This document shows positions 59,183-64,000 of a stretch of DNA of 64,000 nucleotides, piece by piece. Each line of letters begins with the position of its first letter. Position 1 is the first letter of the stretch. This stretch comes from Aralia elata (Eukaryota > Streptophyta > Magnoliopsida > Apiales > Araliaceae). The DNA lies in NCBI GenBank assembly GCA_034770075.1, contig CM068380.1, positions 40,933,533 through 40,997,532 on the forward strand, in the 5' to 3' direction. Below the pieces are notes generated by a model. The model was not told where the DNA came from and made no database searches. It saw nothing but the letters and a program-made list of their open reading frames with translations. The position numbers and the translations under genes were made by a program.

Positions 59183-59510
59183 AGAGTTTACTCTACGATC
59201 ATCGAGTTCACTCTACGATCGGCTCTATAACTTGGTCAGGACCACTCTACAATTGACGGGTGAAGCTCTGCGATCAGTAGAGTTTACTCCATGATCGTCG
59301 AGTTCACTCTACGACTAACTAGTGAAGCTCTATGACCGGCAGAGTTTACTCTACTATCGTCGAGTTCACTCTATGATCGGCTCTATGACTTGGTCAGGAC
59401 CACTCTACGACTGGTGCAATACTCAACTAGTTTGCTCAGCGCCTAGCCAGTGATGCTCTACGATTTGTAGAGTTACTCTACGATCGTAGGGTGCTCTACG
59501 ATTCTTAGCT
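59183..59510. repeat. CTCTACGATC tandem repeats of D LTR, right part
   Basis: A unit of about 158 bp starting AGAGTTTACTCTAC recurs at 59183 and 59341. Each unit holds several CTCTACGATC/GATCGTCGAG motifs, and short stems such as CTCTGCGATCAGTAGAG. A related unit starts left of E near 26070, so E inserted inside the array. Confidence 0.78.
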
Positions 59511-61037
59511 GAGGCACACGTGACATTTTAACCCAAGAGAAGTCTTGGTTAATTAGTCTAAGATCATGTCCTTTCTTTCAAATAAGTTCAAAACATAGAT
59601 TGAGTCTTACTTGGCCTATTTAGTTAAGTTATATGGAATCAGCCAAGGAAAACACCTCAGGTCTGGCACACTACTACAGAACCAATGATTTGGTGTCTGG
59701 TGTAATATTGGTTATTGGTAATGCACCATTGTCAAGCTGACAGATGGCTAGGACTGGTTTGATGTTAAAATTACTACTAGCAATGCAGTTACACCTTACA
59801 TGGGTTCTGTTTATGTCTTGGTCATAACCCAGTCACTAATACTTATGGTCCGCATCAACGGTAAGCACAAGGCTCTGAACTTATCTATCAACAAGTCTAA
59901 CTCTTGATATCATCTAGATAAGGTAGCTATGGTCATTATTATCACTTGATTCAAGTCGTTCCTTAGTTAAACATATACATTATACAGCATTATGCAACTG
60001 CTCTATACTTATAGAGTCTGACACCATACTAACAGTGCAACTTATTATGCTTGACTCATGCAACAACTGACTCAGTTAGAAGGAAATCTAACTGGACGTG
60101 GACAACAAATGCTTGAAATAAAAGGATCTTACCTCTTCGAAGGTCCGTTCGCTAACTTAGCTCTCAGATTCTGTTTGCTACTCCGAATGGCAAGGACTCC
60201 TCCTCTAGATCACTATTATTTCTCACTCACAATGTCTCTCTCTTATATCTGAATCGGTAACTCAACAAGCTCTATAAGAGAATTAAGGGTCTCTATTTAT
60301 AGAGAAACCTTTACCCAATCATTGGTCCTTACTCAACTCTTAGGACCAGTTCTAACCGTTTTAACCGCCGAGCATAAAGAAGTTGGTGGAAAGTCCTTAC
60401 CAACTCCATTTCAGTCCACACTTTCAGTAATCATGCTTTTCACCTATTAACATGTAACTAGGGACTAGGCCATTGGTTCTAGTTGGCTGATTGTACCCGC
60501 AGCTGAAAATCTGGGATTACACTCTAAATAGCTTATCCCTTCTTAATCAGGGTCAACCTGTTTGGTTTACCGACCCGGTATGGTCAATTTAAAGTTACAA
60601 GTATGGATCTAAGATTTGTTGGCCTGGGGTATAAACAACTGATGCATTTGATTGGGCTGGTATATGCTTCAATCAGCCCACTCGGTATCCCACAAATTCT
60701 TGAGCTTCTGTCATGGTTGCCACTTATGAAATAAAAGAACAATTAAATAAGTTATACTAAATACTCAATTAATCATCTTTTAAGTAACATAATTTATTCA
60801 TAACATTCAATTGATTCACCATGAATCGTTATGCCACACATGGCTCATTCTACCAAGCTTAGTAAATTAATAACTCAAGTTTGTCACCCACTTCAAGCCC
60901 ATTTGTAATGCAGCTTCATTGACTAACTTCATAATCACATAATACACTTAATGCACATAATCAAATATATATATATATATAAGAAAATATTCCCCATTTC
61001 ATTAATGATAAAACTTAAAAAAATTTTGGATATTACA
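59183..61037 (-). repeat. Element D 5' LTR, distal part
   Basis: Continues the D LTR after E (the first five bases are the duplicated AGAGT). It ends GGATATTACA on the plus strand, so the minus-strand LTR starts TGTAATATCC. It contains the right part of the CTCTACGATC array (59183-59510) and an AT run at 60965-60980. Apart from these nothing else is recognisable; the small frame at 60058-60252 is not supported. Confidence 0.78.
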
Positions 61038-61039
61038 GA

Positions 61040-62334
61040 CACATCGTATCTTTGGATTTCTTGATTAATAGGTTTGGTACTCCTACGAGCTTTGCATCCT
61101 TTAGAGATAATTTTTCTATATTCGAGGAGAAATGGAGATCCGCTCAGGTGGATGTTCTGATGATGTGCATAATTTTGTTCTTATATATGCCGATTTATGT
61201 GGATCATATGGATGCAGGCATCGCGATGGTAGTCAGGGTCCTCCGAGATGAGCAAACTATTTTGCTATTGATCTTAGTCGAGACATACATATCTGCTTCC
61301 TATTGTCAGACCTTCGGAGATAGGAAGTTCCGGGGTAGTTCGGTTCTGTTATAAGTCTGGTTCATGATCCATCTGAGGCCGATCAGAAATTTTTGTCGAC
61401 GTAGCTTCTATTTCGGACATAATATTGTCATGGGATATTCTTTCCATCCATCTTCTTACTTAGATCCGGCGTCTTGGATGACCTTTCTTGAGTCTATTGA
61501 GGAGCCGTTTTCGCTATCGATGTATTCTGGGTACTGTTCGCCTTTCCGTGTTATCACCCATGTGGTTGACTTCGACTTTATTCCCCTAGCTGGTCTGAGG
61601 GGCATCACTACTTATCACCCCTTAGCTATGATGGGTACGTTTGATCAGAGGCAGGATCTCTACTCCTTTGATGGCACTGCTAAGTATCAGTTTCCCATTC
61701 TATCGTCCACTGAGACTGATTTGGCCAGAGTATACGAGTTTTGGGCTCATCATGTGATAACAGAGTTCTGAGATAGTCATCCAGGTCAGTCATCTGAGTA
61801 CTCGACTTGGCTAGAGGCCGATTTATTAATTGGTACCACATATATTGGTGGTAGGTAGTCGGGGGAGGAATCTTTGGAGGACCTAAAAGATAATCATACA
61901 GAGCCTTTATAGGATGAGTTGTTTGCTGGTTTGACAGAGATATTGGCTGGAGATGTACCCCTTCCCTCTGCTCCTATGGATACACCGAGAGTAATCTAGG
62001 AGAGTCATATCCGTAGTCTCACCTTTGAGTGGATCAGGCCTGAGCTGTGATGATGACTGCTTTAGCTGGTAGGGACACCGCCTATACTGAGAGAGATGTT
62101 GCTCTTGCGGATAAGGACACAACTTTTGCCGACAGAGATGTTCATCGGGATTACGCTGAGGAGGTCGTTGGCCAGACTCGACGAGTTTTAGATGACCAGG
62201 ATGAGACTGTTCATATTGCGCTGATTTTACTGAGACGAGTTGAGGCAGCAAAGCAGGAGCTTCTATCCGCTCCTGAGACCCCAAAGATCGTGGCCTGTCT
62301 TTCGCTTATGGCTTCTTTAACTTCAGATTTGTAG
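61040..62334 (+). pseudogene. DUF7745-like plant protein fragment, broken
   Basis: Frame 2 from the D junction reads HIVSLDFLINRFGTPTSF and continues to LLLILVETYISASYCQTFGD. It is stopped by TAA at 61352-61354 and continues in the same frame (VWFMIHLRPIRNFCRRSF) through WMTFLESIEEPFSL, FDFIPLAGLRGITTYHPLAM and LARVYEFWAHHVITEF. TGA at 61769-61771 and later stops follow. After a frame change near 62000 a heptad-like stretch follows (GRDTAYTERDVALADKD). The order L-x-ETY...YC...WFxxHL...W...PLxGxRGxxxYxPxxxM recalls the plant DUF7745 domain, a family of unknown function often found near transposons. The 5' part is lost to D. The family call comes from memory of the motif pattern. Confidence 0.5.
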
Positions 62335-62656
62335 ATCGTACTTTATTTTACTACAGAGGCTATATCATTTGCCATTCATCACAGAAACTTAATGTATATC
62401 AAAATAATCGAATTTAAAAAGGTTTTACATTTTTAGTCAACTTCCCTCTTTGATGTATCTTTGCCCATTTATTTGATCTCCATTTCCTTTTGATGACTAC
62501 TATCCCGGTGTATTACTGATTCTCTATTTCAGGGTCTTGTGTCGAATTTGATGGATGACATCGAGATGCTGTCTGATCTCATTAGAGTGGGTCGTTGACC
62601 AGGTTAATGGGATATAATGGTTTGGTTTATTTGGGGAAGTCTGGTTTTGGGGTTTG
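62335..62656 (+). other. Tail of the DUF7745-like locus, possible intron and last exon
   Basis: AT-rich sequence with ATTTCAG at 62526-62532, then an open 22-codon stretch GLVSNLMDDIEMLSDLIRVG ending in TGA at 62596-62598. A GT at 62331 could be a donor but the phase does not fit, so an intron is only possible. H begins at 62657. Confidence 0.3.
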
Positions 62657-64000
62657 TGTAACGAATGTAATTTTTATGATTGAATAAAAATATTTATTGA
62701 GTATATAAATATTTTTATTAATTTATTGAGCTAAATAAATAATTTATTAATTTTTTGTGGAATGGGTATATGTTAAGTTTAATAATGTTAAATGTTATTT
62801 GAATATGATTTGTTATGTTTATTCTAATTTAATTTAATGATTAAATTAGATGATGAAAAGGCTTATTTGAATAAATGATTTATTTGAATAAGAGAATTTA
62901 TTTGGTGTTATTGTTATTTGTTAAATGAAATTATTAATTTAGTTAGTAAGGTTTAATTGAATTTATTTATTAATAAGTTCAATTAAATTAGAAGTGTGAC
63001 ATTTTAAATTATATGTTATAATGGTTTATTAAAATAAATGAGAAAGTGTTTAATTCAGTTTTACCAAACAAGGCCCTATGATCTTTGTTTGGAAATAATG
63101 GGTTATTTTATTTGTGTTTTACCAAACAAGGCCTTATGACCTTTAGTTAGAATAATGGGTTATTTTTAAATTAGTTTACAAAACAAGCCTAATGGCTTTT
63201 GAAATTTTATAACTGATGGATTAAATTTAGATTATACGTTATTATTATATTAAGTATCAGTTTTTATTTGTTTTTATTTTCATCAGTTTTATTTTCTTAA
63301 AGTACGCCAGTTAAGAAAAGAAAAGAAAGAAGAGAAAGAACAGAGTTCAAAGAGAAAAGAAAATACAGAGAAAACAAGAGAGAGCTTGAGAGTTGTGAGA
63401 AGAGAGAATTGAGAGGTTTATGAATTGCGAAAGAGAAGGAAGGGAAGTGCTAAGCTAAGGAATTATATACATAGCTTGAAGGTATAATTCTTATTAGTTT
63501 TGTTTTTCATTATATTCTTATTATTTTACTTCTCTATATATGATTTTTATTTCACTGTACATAAATTTATATGCTAAATACATGAATTACTTGGTTATAA
63601 TTGTTAGTAAGCATGTATTAGAGATTATGTGATGATTATAAACTAGTTTGAAGAATTAATTCATGAAAACATGCTTTAGAATTGAGTTCTTTGTTTTACA
63701 GAGCTTTATTTCATGTATGACATATTTTATGAAAATTGATGATTCAATTTGGTTATTAATCGGTGATTTAATAAATGTTTATGATTATGTGATGAAAAAC
63801 AAGAATAATGCAAGAAGAATGGTTTTAATTGGTTGAAAAATGAATTTACAGAGTTTAATTTCATGAGAATGGTTAAAACTTGAATATTTGGTTTTAACAG
63901 AGAATTTTTTATTTAAATTGGTTGTTTATGTGTTGGAATGATTTAAATGTTTAGAAAACATGTTGGGTAAATGTTTTGTATCATATATGATGTCTTGGTT
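62657..64000 (+). repeat. Element H: partial LTR of the A/F family
   Basis: Starts TGTAACGAATGTAATTTTTA and follows the A LTR (3403 onward) for over 1.3 kb to the window edge, including the ACCAAACAAGGCC repeats (63060-63190). The sequence before it is not a polypurine tract (GGTTTTGGGGTTTG), so this is a 5' LTR or solo LTR. It ends before the GC-palindrome and micro-exon regions. Confidence 0.88.

Larger units (their letters stand above)
21971..61037 (-). mobile_element. Element D: Ty3/gypsy (Tekay-like), outermost element, split by B and E
   Basis: Minus-strand gypsy pieces: 5' LTR in two parts (59183-61037 and 24419-26150), PBS, pre-gag ORF, gag and protease start (to 21976). B cuts the protease, and D's pol and 3' LTR lie left of the window. 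E cuts the LTR, with AGAGT duplicated on both sides. The LTR ends TGTAATATCC and ...GTCACA-like TGTGATGCC (plus strand) define a family distinct from A/F and G but with the same module order. The right flank is the DUF7745-like pseudogene. Older and more decayed than its inserts. Confidence 0.88.

Noticed and set aside
59183..59510. CRISPR-like repeat array
   Set aside because: Units are diverged, lack unique spacers and lie in a plant LTR.

Overview
The window is a block of nested LTR retrotransposons from a plant nuclear genome. It is AT-rich. It carries plant-type Ty3/gypsy chromoviruses (Tekay/Del-like, C-terminal chromodomain), Ty1/copia elements primed by initiator tRNA-Met, and a Tat/Athila-type element primed by tRNA-Asp. 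No ordinary host gene, tRNA gene or rRNA gene is visible. The only sequence that may not belong to an LTR element is a broken DUF7745-like coding region at 61040-62334. The long-LTR Tekay families and DUF7745-like protein point to a eudicot; the species cannot be told from the sequence.

Layout. A (1-5987, +): Tekay-type gypsy, end of protease through chromodomain plus a 3' LTR. B (5988-21970, -): copia element cut by A in its 3' LTR and broken inside RT by C and by a solo LTR of the E family (8349-10166). C (10513-16355, -): Tat/Athila-like element with two LTRs and only a gag/protease remnant. D (21971-26150 and 59183-61037, -): gypsy gag, pre-gag ORF and 5' LTR; B sits in its protease and E in its LTR. 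E (26151-59182, -): copia, split in RT/RNase H by F. F (28551-52314, -): Tekay-type, same family as A, split in its 5' LTR by G. G (39223-51643, +): a complete young Tekay-type element. 61038-62656: DUF7745-like pseudogene into which D inserted. H (62657-64000, +): start of another A/F-family LTR. Exact or near-exact 5-bp target duplications support G (CCTTC), F (TCCTT), E (AGAGT), the solo LTR (CAAGG) and C (TCGTC/TCGGC). The insertion order is therefore DUF7745 locus < D < E < F < G, with B (then A, C and the solo LTR) as a second branch inside D.

No pol is intact. Even G, whose LTRs look almost identical, carries four in-frame stops, so every element here would need proteins supplied from elsewhere. 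G does keep an intact 251-residue coiled-coil ORF upstream of gag. D and F carry broken homologues in the same place.

Most unusual observations: (1) families A/F, D and G carry the same micro-exon-like module in the LTR, a branch-point and acceptor-like sequence followed by 53-62 nt encoding a Lys/Gly-rich tail and a stop; (2) unrelated families carry clusters of short, mostly GC-rich palindromes whose flanking arms differ from copy to copy but stay complementary; (3) a conserved pre-gag coiled-coil ORF with AG acceptor-like sites just before both it and gag; (4) a covarying hairpin before the polypurine tract, tandemly duplicated in the A/F family.
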